Assembly: GCA_030039815.1 (NCBI GenBank)
Contig: JASHUW010000478.1
Location: 1 to 8,758 of the forward strand
Source of the DNA: Alphaproteobacteria bacterium
Lineage (GTDB): Bacteria; Pseudomonadota; Alphaproteobacteria; ATCC43930; CGMCC-115725
Reading direction: 5' to 3'
DNA length: 8,758 nt
The position numbers were made by a program, and so were the translations under genes. Below are positions 1 through 6,308 of this stretch, in pieces; position 1 is the stretch's first letter, and each line of letters opens with the position of its first letter. The notes under the pieces are model-generated. The model was given only the letters and a program-made list of their open reading frames with translations. It did no database searches and was not told the origin of the DNA.

Positions 1-183
1 GCAGCCCGCTTCAAACCGGTGGCGGAGGCGCTGGCGGTCCACGAGGCCAAGATCAATGCCGAGCTGATCGCCGCGCAGGGGAAGCCGGTGGATACCGGCG
101 GTTATTATCTGCCCGATCGGGCTAGGACATCGGCGGCGATGCGGCCGAGTGCGACGCTGAACGCCGACCTCGCCGCTCTCTAA
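1..183 (+). CDS. icd: NADP-dependent isocitrate dehydrogenase, monomeric type (C-terminal fragment)
   Basis: Frame 1 is open from the first base to a TAA at 181-183 and encodes the last 60 residues of a protein cut by the window edge. I recognise the tail of the monomeric (about 740-residue) NADP-dependent isocitrate dehydrogenase: a helix like AEALAVHEAKINAEL, then AAQGKPVDTGGYYLPD, then AAMRPSATLNADLAAL at the end. This is the conserved C-terminus of that family, which is unrelated in sequence to the common homodimeric enzyme. The full enzyme decarboxylates isocitrate to 2-oxoglutarate in the cytoplasm and makes NADPH in the TCA cycle. The catalytic residues lie outside the window, so activity cannot be judged here. 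The natural stop with an intact family ending suggests a normal 3' end. Confidence 0.9.
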   Translation, partial: AARFKPVAEALAVHEAKINAELIAAQGKPVDTGGYYLPDRARTSAAMRPSATLNADLAAL

Positions 184-184
184 C

Positions 185-289
185 GCGGCGCCATGTAGAG
201 CCGCCCAGGGCAAGCTCGATAGCAACCTGCAGAAAGCGATGGGCTGAGCCGTGTCGCGCCCGTCGCGCGGGAAACTGGGGCGCGGCGAC
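185..289 (+). terminator. Possible terminator hairpins after icd
   Basis: Two inverted repeats follow the icd stop. The first pairs gcggc (185-189) with gccgc (200-204) around a 10-nt loop. The second pairs gtcg+cgccc (253-261) with gggcg (278-282) and cgac (286-289), leaving a 3-nt bulge. Neither is followed by a T-tract, so classical intrinsic termination is uncertain. In such GC-rich DNA, short stems also arise by chance. The gap to the next gene (184-334) is long enough to hold both an end of transcription and a new promoter, but I see no clear -35/-10 pair. Confidence 0.25.
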
Positions 290-334
290 AACATGGGTTA
301 GACTGACGGCGACACCTCTAACGGAGGCCGCCGG

Positions 335-2428
335 ATGACGCGGCTGTTGATCGCCCTTGTCGCCGCGCTGCTCCTGTTCGGTGGCAGCGCCCGCGCGCTT
401 GATGCCGCCGCGCCGGCGGGTCCGGCGGCGATGCCGCAAATGACCGGCTGGTTCGAGCGGGTCGTCGATCAACTCGAGGCCGAGACGACATCCGACATAT
501 CGATGGCGCCTGATGTCTGGTCGGCGGTCAGCCGCGAATGGCGGTCGTTCGACCATGACGGCTCGGCCCGCTGGGTGGTCGTCGATATCGCCTGGGTCGC
601 CGCGGCGGCGCTCGTCGCGCTGTTTGTCGAGCGCTTGGCCGCCAACGGGGTCGGCCGTCGAGCGCGACGACGCATCGCCCGCCGCGAGGGCGGGCCGCAT
701 CTCGTCGATCTGCTGGGTCTGATCGCCGCCGACCTCTTGGGGTTGGCTGCGTTTTACGGCGTCTTCGCGGCGGCCCGCCGGCATTTCCTGCCGGTGGTCG
801 GCGTCACCCCGCTGCTCGCGATGTTCGCCGCGAACATCCTCATCCGCTGGCGGGTGGCGGTGCTGGTGGTCCGTGCGGTCCTGCGTCCCGCCGATCCCGA
901 CGCGCGGCTCATCGAGATTGGCGATGACGAGGCGCATGGCCTCATCCGGTTCATGTCGGCCTCGATCTTCGCGATCATCGTTCTGGTCGGGTTCGGCCGC
1001 TATGGGCTGATGGACGAGGATAGCGGCGCGCCGCATGTCGTCGGGCTGATCAACGCGGTGCTCGTGTGCCTGATCTACGTGACGATCGTGCTGCGCACCC
1101 GCGCCGCCGCGGAGGCGCTCATCCGCGGGCGGCTGAGCGGCGGCGTCATCGCTGCGGCGCGGGCGGGGTTGGCGGAGGCGTGGGTCCCCATTGCCCTGAT
1201 CCTGATCGCGGCGCTGGTCGTGTTTTTTGTCGCCGGGCTCTCGCTCGGCCTCCTGGCGTATTACCACGCCGTGGTCTCGACGCTCGGCATGCTCTTCGTG
1301 GTGATCGTGCTCGAACGGCTGACCGAGCGGGTATGGCACGATTCCGAGGGGCTGCGACAGAGCGCGCAGGGTCTCGCGACACGCTCGTTCCATCGTCTGT
1401 TGCGGGCGATTGGGCTTGCCGCGGCGGCGCTGGTGCTGGCCTCGGTGTGGACGTCGGCGATCGAGATGTCGCCCGCCGCGGCCGAGGCGGCGATGCGCTC
1501 GATGACCGCGGTGGTCACCACGCTCTTTGTCGCCTTTGTCGCCTGGGAACTGGTGCGGCTGGCGATCGACCGGCATCTCCAGGATGTCGGCGGCGGCCCG
1601 ACCCTGCCGGGCGACGATGACGAAATGAACGCGCCGGCGTCGCGGCTGCAGACCGTGCTGCCGATGCTGCGCGCCGCGTTCGCGGTGGTGATCGGCGTGC
1701 TGGCGGTGCTGATCGTGCTGTCGCGGCTGGGGGTCGACACCGCGCCGCTGATCGCCGGCGCCGGCGTCTTCGGCCTGGCGGTCTCGTTCGGTTCGCAGTC
1801 GCTGGTGCGGGATATCATCTCGGGCCTTTTCTATATGTGGGACGACGCGTTCCGGGTCGGCGAGTACATCGATACCGGCCGGCTCAAGGGCACGGTGGAG
1901 ACGCTCGGCATCCGGTCGGTCAAGCTGCGCCACCAGAACGGACCGCTGCATACCGTGCCCTATGGCCAATTGGGCGCGGTCACCAATCTCAGCCGCGACT
2001 TCGCGACGATAAAGTTCAACCTGCGCTTCGAGCCCGGCACCGATATCGAACTGGTGCGCAAGACCGCGAAGCAGCTTGGCCTCGCGATGCAGGAGGACAA
2101 TCCCGAGCTCGCCGCCGAGATCATGCAGCCGCTGAAATTGCAAGGCGTCGCCGAGGTGGTCGATAACGCCGTGGTGCTCCGCTTCAAGTTTACCGCGCGG
2201 CCGATCAAGCCGAGCTGGGTGCAGCGCGAGTACTTGAAACGCATGGTCAAGGCGTTCGACGAGAAGGGCATCAAATTCGCGACAGGCGCGACGATGGTGC
2301 TGCAAGCCCCGGTGCCGTTTGCCACCGCATCGGCAAACGAGGCCCCGAGCAAGGCCGCGAAAGCCGCGGCCGCCGCGGCGGCGACGACGATCGCCGCCGC
2401 CGAGATCGTCGAAGCAGCCGGTGGCTAG
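335..2428 (+). CDS. MscS-family mechanosensitive ion channel, large multi-pass form
   Basis: A 697-residue inner-membrane protein that should open a pore when membrane tension rises and so protect against hypo-osmotic shock. Start ATG 335 has a good GGAGG at 323-327, 7 nt upstream. Residues 1-22 look like a signal sequence. About ten hydrophobic segments follow (roughly 78-97, 125-147, 156-180, 203-222, 235-252, 283-306, 310-326, 354-373, 388-408, 440-463). The MscS core then begins: a glycine/alanine-rich pore helix with DTAPLIAGAGVFGLAVSFG near 468-486, SLVRDIISGLFY, and the beta-domain signature FRVGEYIDTGRLKGTVE at 506-522. A soluble alpha/beta domain runs to about residue 657. E. coli MscS has 286 residues, so this is the large YbiO/MscK-like architecture. 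The tail (about 660-697) is an alanine-rich, low-complexity stretch. The next gene starts 34 nt downstream, so co-transcription is likely. The family is certain; the gating stimulus and any regulatory role of the N-terminal half are unknown. Confidence 0.93.
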   Translation: MTRLLIALVAALLLFGGSARALDAAAPAGPAAMPQMTGWFERVVDQLEAETTSDISMAPDVWSAVSREWRSFDHDGSARWVVVDIAWVAAAALVALFVERLAANGVGRRARRRIARREGGPHLVDLLGLIAADLLGLAAFYGVFAAARRHFLPVVGVTPLLAMFAANILIRWRVAVLVVRAVLRPADPDARLIEIGDDEAHGLIRFMSASIFAIIVLVGFGRYGLMDEDSGAPHVVGLINAVLVCLIYVTIVLRTRAAAEALIRGRLSGGVIAAARAGLAEAWVPIALILIAALVVFFVAGLSLGLLAYYHAVVSTLGMLFVVIVLERLTERVWHDSEGLRQSAQGLATRSFHRLLRAIGLAAAALVLASVWTSAIEMSPAAAEAAMRSMTAVVTTLFVAFVAWELVRLAIDRHLQDVGGGPTLPGDDDEMNAPASRLQTVLPMLRAAFAVVIGVLAVLIVLSRLGVDTAPLIAGAGVFGLAVSFGSQSLVRDIISGLFYMWDDAFRVGEYIDTGRLKGTVETLGIRSVKLRHQNGPLHTVPYGQLGAVTNLSRDFATIKFNLRFEPGTDIELVRKTAKQLGLAMQEDNPELAAEIMQPLKLQGVAEVVDNAVVLRFKFTARPIKPSWVQREYLKRMVKAFDEKGIKFATGATMVLQAPVPFATASANEAPSKAAKAAAAAAATTIAAAEIVEAAGG

Positions 2429-2462
2429 ACTTCGGAACATTTGAAGCAGTGAGAGGAGCCCC

Positions 2463-3298
2463 ATGCGCATTGGCGTGTTCTATTTCCCGGTCGATTACGG
2501 CATCGACATCGTCGAGCTGGCCACCGCGCTCGAGGAGCGCGGCTTCGACTCGCTCTATGTGCCCGAGCACACCCACATCCCGACCAGCCGCAAGACGCCG
2601 TTTGGCGGCGGCGGCGAGCTGCCGCAGCGCTACTCGCACACCCACGACCCGTTTGTCGCGCTCAGCTTCGCGGCGGCGGCGACCAAGAAGCTGATGCTCG
2701 GCACCGGCATCTGCCTGATCCCGGAGCGCGATCCGATCGTCACCGCGAAATGCGTCGCCAGCCTCGACCAGCTGTCGGGCGGGCGGTTCGTCTTCGGCAT
2801 CGGCGGCGGCTGGAACGTCGAGGAGATGGAGAACCACGGCGCGCAGTACAAAACCCGCTTCAAGCTGATGCGTGAGCGCATCCTGGCGATGAAGGCGCTG
2901 TGGACCGAGGACGAGGCCGCCTATCACGGCGAGATGGTTGATTTCGATCCGGTCTGGTCATGGCCCAAGCCGAGCAGAAACCGCACCCGCCGATCCTCTT
3001 GGGCGGCGAGACCGACTACACGCTGCGCCGCGTCGTCGATTATTGCGACGGCTGGTTCCCGCGCCCGCAGCGCGGCTGGGACATCCGCCACGAGCGCGAC
3101 CGGCTGAAGAAGATGGCCGATCAGCGCGGCCGCGACTTTGCCGAGCTGTTCATTTCGGTGTTCCGCGCCCCGGCCGACGCGGCGGCACTTTCCGATTACC
3201 GTGAGGCGGGCATCCAGGAGGCGGTGCTCGAAATTCCCGACAGGAGCCGCGACGAGATCCTTAAGGTTCTCGACGGGTACGCGCCGCTGCTGAGGTAG
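2463..3298 (+). pseudogene. LLM-class F420/FMN-dependent oxidoreductase, split by a one-base frameshift
   Basis: Together two frames encode one luciferase-like monooxygenase-family oxidoreductase of about 278 residues, normal for the small F420-dependent LLM group (Rv2161c-like subfamily, tentatively). Start ATG 2463 follows a GAGAGGAG Shine-Dalgarno at about 2451-2458. The first frame gives the TIM-barrel start MRIGVFYFP, RGFDSLYVPEHTHIP (residues 27-41) and the family core ERDPIVTAKCVASLDQLSGG followed by FGIGGGWN, up to WPKP at 2961-2972. Homology then continues one frame over: EQKPHPPILLGGE, DYCDGWFPRP, and so on to TAG at 3296-3298. Read uninterrupted, the first frame ends at 3107 with a meaningless tail. 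Adding one G at 2972 would restore WPKPEQKPHPPILLGGE. Both halves are otherwise intact, so this is a very recent mutation or a sequencing or assembly error. The substrate is unknown. The protein would be cytoplasmic, using F420 or FMN for hydride transfer. Confidence 0.85.
2970..2975 (+). other. Frameshift point in the LLM oxidoreductase
   Basis: The reading frame that carries the family's motifs changes from the frame of 2463 to the frame of 2960 at about this point. The sequence reads aag ccg agc aga, whereas aag ccg gag cag would give the expected K-P-E-Q. The simplest explanation is loss of one G from a GG pair. I see no slippery heptamer of the X-XXY-YYZ type and no clear stimulatory hairpin just downstream, so programmed -1 frameshifting is unlikely. 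Confidence 0.75.
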
Positions 3299-3374
3299 GG
3301 TTTGTTCTTCTTACGTTCTTATGCCAATTTAGCCAAAGCTGGGCATTCGATCCGGATTGCACAAGGGCCCTTCG

Positions 3375-3403
3375 CGAAAATTTTTCGTGGCGGTGGAACC
3401 GCC
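3375..3403. promoter_or_regulatory. Dyad symmetries upstream of the dehydrogenase gene
   Basis: The gap 3299-3481 between the LLM gene and the dehydrogenase is the most AT-rich stretch on this side of the window. It holds a tight dyad, cgaaaa (3375-3380) and ttttcg (3382-3387) around a single T. Directly after it, ggcggt (3389-3394) and accgcc (3398-3403) surround a 3-nt loop. The TTGCAC at 3357-3362 could serve as a -35 box, with the A/T run near 3377-3385 as the -10 region, which would place the dyad over the promoter like an operator. This is a reading of the sequence only; no known operator consensus was recognised. The second hairpin could instead end the upstream transcript. Confidence 0.25.
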
Positions 3404-3481
3404 GTGTCCGCCGGGCTGCGAATTCCCTCAAGAAGAAATTTGCTCTAGCGTTGGCGCCTCGAACACGCGGGAGGGAAGGCG

Positions 3482-4444
3482 ATGCGGGTCAGTATCCTCG
3501 ACGATTACCAGGGCATTGCGCTCGACATGGCCGACTGGTCGCCGCTGCGCGACCGCGGCATCGAGATCGCGGTCGAACGGTTCCCGTTTGCCGACGAGGC
3601 GGATGTCGTGCGCTCGCTCGCCGACAGCGAGATCGTCTGCGCGATGCGCGAGCGCACCGCGTTTCCGAAGCACATCGTCGACAGACTGCCCAAGCTGAAG
3701 CTGCTCATCACCACCGGCATGCGCAATGCCTCGTTCGACATGGAGGCGCTGAAGGCGCGCGGCGTCACCGTGTGCGGCACCGGCGGGCCGGGTGGCGGCA
3801 ACGAGGACACCGCCGAGCTCGCCTGGGGGCTCATCCTCGGCGCGATGCGGCGCATCGCCGAGGATCACGCTTTTATGCGCCAGGGCGGCTGGCAGACCCG
3901 TGTCGGCCATCGCGTCGCCGGCAAGACGATCGGGCTTCTGGGACTCGGCCGGCTCGGCAGCGCGGTGGCGCGGGTCGGGCTCGCCTTCGAGATGAAGGCG
4001 ATCGCCTGGAGCCAGAACCTGACCGCCGAGGCGGCCGCGGCGAAGGGCGTCGAGCGGGTCGAGAAGGACGAGCTGTTCCGCCGCTCCGACGTGCTGTCGG
4101 TGCACCTCGTGCTCAGCCCGCGCAGCCGCGGGCTCGTCGGGGCGCGCGAGATCGGGCTGATGAAAAAGAGCGCGGTGCTGGTCAACACCTCGCGCGGGCC
4201 GATCGTCGACACCGACGCGATGATCGCCGCGCTCAAGGAGGGCCGGCTCGCCTATGCCGGGGTCGATGTCTACGACAAGGAGCCGCTGCCAATCGACCAT
4301 CCGTTGCGCAGCTGCCCCAACGTCATCATGACCCCGCATATCGGTTACGTGACCGACGAGAATTACCGCAGCTCGTTTCCGCAATACGTCGAGAACATCG
4401 TCGCCTTCCTCGACGGCAAGTCGCAGCGGGTGATCGGCGGGTAA
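3482..4444 (+). CDS. D-2-hydroxyacid dehydrogenase family protein
   Basis: A 320-residue cytoplasmic NAD(P)-dependent dehydrogenase of the D-isomer-specific 2-hydroxyacid family (phosphoglycerate, glycerate, lactate and hydroxypyruvate type), which interconverts a 2-oxoacid and its D-2-hydroxyacid. ATG 3482 follows GGAGG at 3470-3474 with a 7-nt gap. The substrate-binding half holds TTGMRNASFD (77-86) and GPGGGNEDTAELAWGLIL (102-119). The Rossmann fold has GLGRLG at 154-159 (G-x-G-x-x-G). The expected catalytic triad is complete: R238 in NTSRGP, E267 in DVYDKEPLP and H286 in TPHIG. The length is normal for the family. The region after the nucleotide-binding motif (AWSQNL, 175-180) lacks an obvious cofactor-selecting acidic residue in the sequence I can align by eye, so I cannot decide NAD versus NADP. 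No neighbour indicates the substrate. The 183-nt upstream gap suggests its own promoter. Confidence 0.93.
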   Translation: MRVSILDDYQGIALDMADWSPLRDRGIEIAVERFPFADEADVVRSLADSEIVCAMRERTAFPKHIVDRLPKLKLLITTGMRNASFDMEALKARGVTVCGTGGPGGGNEDTAELAWGLILGAMRRIAEDHAFMRQGGWQTRVGHRVAGKTIGLLGLGRLGSAVARVGLAFEMKAIAWSQNLTAEAAAAKGVERVEKDELFRRSDVLSVHLVLSPRSRGLVGAREIGLMKKSAVLVNTSRGPIVDTDAMIAALKEGRLAYAGVDVYDKEPLPIDHPLRSCPNVIMTPHIGYVTDENYRSSFPQYVENIVAFLDGKSQRVIGG

Positions 4445-4469
4445 TTATGACTCTTGCTTCCAGCCCCTT

Positions 4470-4579
4470 GGCCGGGCTTGACCCGGCCATCCACGTCTTG
4501 CCATTCGGACGTTCGCGCGTGAAGACGTGGACCCCCGGGTCACCCCCGGAACCGCCCGCAAGGGCGGGCTGTCCGGGGG
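4470..4579. repeat. REP-like extragenic palindromic element with nested hairpins
   Basis: The space between the dehydrogenase and acetyltransferase genes is filled by nested inverted repeats. Hairpin A: ggccggg (4470-4476) with cccggcc (4482-4488), 5-nt loop. Long imperfect palindrome B: tgacccgg (4479-4486) plus ccacgtctt (4491-4499) pairs with aagacgtgg (4522-4530) plus ccgggtca (4535-4542), leaving a 4x4 internal loop. Hairpin C: cccccgga (4543-4550) with tccggggg (4572-4579), enclosing ccgccc (4552-4557) and gggcgg (4562-4567) capped by a GCAA tetraloop. From memory, this gccgggcttgacccgg ... ccacgtctt ... aagacgtgg pattern matches a repeat scattered between genes in rhizobial-type genomes. 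Its spurious translation here (AGLDPAIHVL, then KTWTPGS) is of the familiar kind. A and B share bases and are alternative folds. Likely roles are transcript-end protection, attenuation or termination after the dehydrogenase gene; it may be mobilised by a REP-type transposase elsewhere. Confidence 0.75.
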
Positions 4580-4611
4580 CGGGGGAGGCGATCGCGGGGG
4601 GCGTCGCTTAA

Positions 4612-5157
4612 ATGGCGGAGGAAATTCTCATCCGGCCGTCGCGCGACGACGACGTCGCGCCGATTGCCGCGATCTACGGCCATCACGTGCTGCACGGCAT
4701 CGCCTCGTTCGAGGAGGCGCCGCCCAGCGTCGCGGAGATGGCGCGTCGCCGCGGCGATATCGTGGGGCGGGGCTTTCCGTATCTGGTCGCCGAGCGCGGC
4801 GGCCGGGTCGTCGGTTATTGCTATGCCGGCCCCTATCGGGCGCGCATCGGCTATCGGTTCACCGTCGAGGACTCGATCTATATCGACGAGCGCGAGATCG
4901 GGCGCGGCATCGGCCGGGCGCTGCTCTCCGAGGTCATCGACCGCGTCGCCGCGCAGGGCTACCGCCAGATGATCGCGGTGATCGGCGGCAGCGAGACGCT
5001 GCCGTCGATCCGGCTGCATGCGGCGCTGGGCTTCGCGCAGATCGGCGTCTTCCCGGCGATCGGCTTCAAGTTCGGGCGCTGGGTCGATTCGGTTTATATG
5101 CAGCGTGCGCTCGGGCCCGGACAAGCGACGCTGCCGCAGGAGATCGCCCATGGCTGA
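4612..5157 (+). CDS. GNAT N-acetyltransferase, phosphinothricin/methionine-sulfone acetyltransferase type
   Basis: A 181-residue cytoplasmic enzyme of the GNAT superfamily that transfers acetyl from acetyl-CoA to an amino group. The family pattern of the Pat/MddA/YncA group is plain: N-terminal IRPSRDDDVAPIAAIYGHHV (7-26), SFEEAPPSVAEM (32-43), VVGYCYAGPYRAR (66-78), the CoA-pyrophosphate loop REIGRGIGRALL (94-105, R-x-x-G-x-G), SIRLHAALGF (132-141) and GFKFGRWVDSVYMQ (151-164). The length is typical. Known members acetylate phosphinothricin, methionine sulfoximine or methionine sulfone; many environmental copies are named from homology only, so resistance should not be assumed. ATG 4612 has only a loose G-run (4596-4601) as ribosome site, just after the palindromic repeat. 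The gene overlaps the next by 8 nt, pointing to a two-gene operon. Confidence 0.92.
   Translation: MAEEILIRPSRDDDVAPIAAIYGHHVLHGIASFEEAPPSVAEMARRRGDIVGRGFPYLVAERGGRVVGYCYAGPYRARIGYRFTVEDSIYIDEREIGRGIGRALLSEVIDRVAAQGYRQMIAVIGGSETLPSIRLHAALGFAQIGVFPAIGFKFGRWVDSVYMQRALGPGQATLPQEIAHG
5138..5142 (+). promoter_or_regulatory. Ribosome binding site deciding the DOPA-dioxygenase-like start
   Basis: AGGAG lies 7 nt before ATG 5150, inside the end of the acetyltransferase gene. It supports ATG 5150 over the longer open frame that begins at 5018, which would overlap the upstream gene by 140 nt and add 44 arginine/serine-rich residues with no family similarity. Confidence 0.7.
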
Positions 5158-5521
5158 GGCCTTTGCCGACCCCACCCAAATCCACGGCTACCATGCGCAC
5201 ATCTATTACGACCCGGCGAAGACGCGCGACCTCGCGGCGCGGGTGCGCGAGGGGATCGGCGCCGCCTTTCCGCATGCGACGCTCGGCAGCTGGCATGACG
5301 AGCCGGTCGGCCCGCACACCGTCGCGATGTACCAGGTCGCTTTTGCGATCGAGGATTTCGCCGGCCTGGTGCCGTGGCTCATGCTTAATCGCGCCGGGCT
5401 CGACGTTCTCGTGCATCCGCTCGCCGGCAATGCCTATGACGACCACACGGTGTTCGCGATGTGGCTCGGCGACAAGCTGCCGCTGCGGCTCGATGTGCTG
5501 AAGCGGGTTTCGGCGCGCTGA
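5150..5521 (+). CDS. DOPA 4,5-dioxygenase family protein
   Basis: A 123-residue cytoplasmic protein of the DOPA 4,5-dioxygenase family (PF08883 type), whose characterised fungal members open the ring of DOPA in betalain-like pigment synthesis. The conserved histidine-rich blocks are all visible: IHGYHAHIYYD (11-21, with H12, H15 and H17), WHDEPVGPH (48-56, with H49 and H56), a central MYQVAF, then DVLVHPLAGNAYDDHT (85-100, with H89 and H99). These histidines are the likely iron ligands and catalytic residues; that assignment is inferred from conservation. The length is normal for bacterial members, about 110-125 residues. The start ATG lies within the acetyltransferase gene, whose TGA is 5155-5157, giving an 8-nt overlap and probable translational coupling. 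The physiological substrate in bacteria is generally unknown, and the neighbours do not reveal a catechol pathway. Confidence 0.9.
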   Translation: MAEAFADPTQIHGYHAHIYYDPAKTRDLAARVREGIGAAFPHATLGSWHDEPVGPHTVAMYQVAFAIEDFAGLVPWLMLNRAGLDVLVHPLAGNAYDDHTVFAMWLGDKLPLRLDVLKRVSAR

Positions 5522-5534
5522 TATTGTCGATCGA

Positions 5535-5574
5535 GGGCGGGAACGGTTTCGCCCGGGCGCGCGTATAAAGCGCG
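5535..5574 (+). terminator. Possible terminator hairpins after the DOPA-dioxygenase-like gene
   Basis: Two hairpins lie 13 nt after the stop. Stem gggcgGGA (5535-5542) pairs with TTTcgccc (5547-5554), including two G-U pairs, around a 4-nt loop. Stem cgcgc (5558-5562) pairs with gcgcg (5570-5574) around gtataaa. No T-tract follows. Their position between two converging genes fits a transcription end, but the evidence is structural only. Confidence 0.35.
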
Positions 5575-5629
5575 ACAGGCACGGTCCCCCGACAAGCAAC
5601 CCGCGTCTGTCTAGATGATCGGTGACGGC

Positions 5630-5644
5630 CCGCCCAAGGGGCGG
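5630..5644 (-). terminator. Possible terminator hairpin of the minus-strand cell-wall genes
   Basis: ccgccc (5630-5635) and gggcgg (5639-5644) form a 6-bp all-GC stem with a 3-nt loop, 16 nt past the stop of the M15-type peptidase when read on the minus strand. It lacks a T-tract, so it is a weak candidate. Confidence 0.3.
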
Positions 5645-5660
5645 CAGCCCGGTGGCGCGT

Positions 5661-6254
5661 CTACCAGGTGCGCTCGGGACCGCAATCGACGTGCACGAAA
5701 TCCGATTCCGGATAATAGCCGACGCCGCCCAGCCGGCACTGCTCGGCGAGGCTCAGCGCGGCTTGATGCACTTGGCCGAGGCTGCGGCCCTCGCAGCGCA
5801 GGTCCACCGCCATGCCGTACATGTGGTAGCTGTTCGCCGCGACACCGCTTTCATGCAGCCACAGCAGATGGTTGGTCTCCGGCGAGCGGTAGCCGCAAAC
5901 CACTTGAATCGGCTGATGAATTTCAAGCCGGTCGCGTAGCCGGCTCAATACGTCGAGCACGCCGGCATTCATCGGCCGCACCTCGTCGGAATGGTGGTCG
6001 CGCAAGATCCAGTTGATGTCGCGCACCACCTCGCGAATGTAGTGGCCGTCCGCCCAATACACCTCGCGCAGGCTCTCGCCGGTGTGCATGTTGTAGAGGG
6101 AAATCGATCGCGGCGCGAAGGAGATCGCCGGAGCGGGTTTGATGAAGGCAACGCCGGTAGCGACCGCCGCGGCGCCGATGACCCGGCGCCGAGTCAGCAA
6201 CGATGACGACAATGCACTAAACTCCCCACGACAAGCTGGGGAAGGCCTTAGCAT
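5661..6254 (-). CDS. Tat-exported M15-type (DUF882, YcbK/MepK-like) peptidoglycan peptidase
   Basis: Up to 197 residues. The family is DUF882/Peptidase_M15_2, whose E. coli member MepK (YcbK) is a periplasmic zinc endopeptidase that cuts 3-3 (mDAP-mDAP) peptidoglycan cross-links. Visible landmarks: a twin-arginine signal TRRRVIGAAAVATG (21-34), SLYNMHTGE (52-60), VVCGYRSPETN (118-128), the zinc site SYHMYGMAVDL (142-152) with H144 and D151, and the final ligand H188 in DFVHVDCG. All expected metal ligands are present. The longest open start is ATG 6254, but it has no Shine-Dalgarno. An in-frame TTG at 6212 (residue 15) has GGGGAG 9 nt upstream and would give a short n-region typical of Tat signals, so the true protein may be 183 residues. 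It lies 101 nt downstream of the L,D-transpeptidase on the same strand, matching the ycbB-ycbK order. Function by homology is strong; the exact bond cut is inferred. Confidence 0.9.
   Translation of the reverse strand: MLRPSPACRGEFSALSSSLLTRRRVIGAAAVATGVAFIKPAPAISFAPRSISLYNMHTGESLREVYWADGHYIREVVRDINWILRDHHSDEVRPMNAGVLDVLSRLRDRLEIHQPIQVVCGYRSPETNHLLWLHESGVAANSYHMYGMAVDLRCEGRSLGQVHQAALSLAEQCRLGGVGYYPESDFVHVDCGPERTW
6222..6227 (-). promoter_or_regulatory. Ribosome binding site favouring a TTG start at 6212
   Basis: On the minus strand this reads GGGGAG, 9 nt ahead of TTG at 6212-6210, in frame with the M15-type peptidase. The annotated-length ATG at 6254 is preceded by a pyrimidine-rich stretch with no such site. 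The same bases also form one arm of a short hairpin (tcccca 6223-6228 with tgggga 6237-6242), which could mask the site in mRNA starting further upstream. Confidence 0.45.
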
Positions 6255-6308
6255 CAGAAATTGGATCGGACAACCCCCAGAGCTGCAGAAAACGCATCTC
6301 AGAGGCCA

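Noticed and set aside
122..2470. A 782-residue open frame on the minus strand covering the whole mscS-like gene
   Set aside because: Its product is rich in R, H, D and Q with no recognisable domain, no membrane segments and no family motif. It is the expected antisense shadow of a highly GC-biased gene, and the plus-strand frame has clear MscS motifs.
2955..2985. Programmed -1 frameshifting in the LLM oxidoreductase
   Set aside because: There is no slippery heptamer or clear downstream stimulator, and this enzyme family is not known to use recoding. A lost base is simpler.
3428..4384. A 318-residue minus-strand frame opposite the dehydrogenase gene, and a 386-residue plus-strand frame at 3451-4611
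   Set aside because: Both are compositional shadows (H/R/D/A-rich) of a gene with a full Rossmann fold and catalytic triad. The longer one also reads through the palindromic repeat.
4612..5157. A herbicide or antibiotic resistance gene
   Set aside because: The family resemblance is to phosphinothricin acetyltransferases, but chromosomal members of this group commonly act on methionine derivatives. The context shows no resistance or mobile-element genes.
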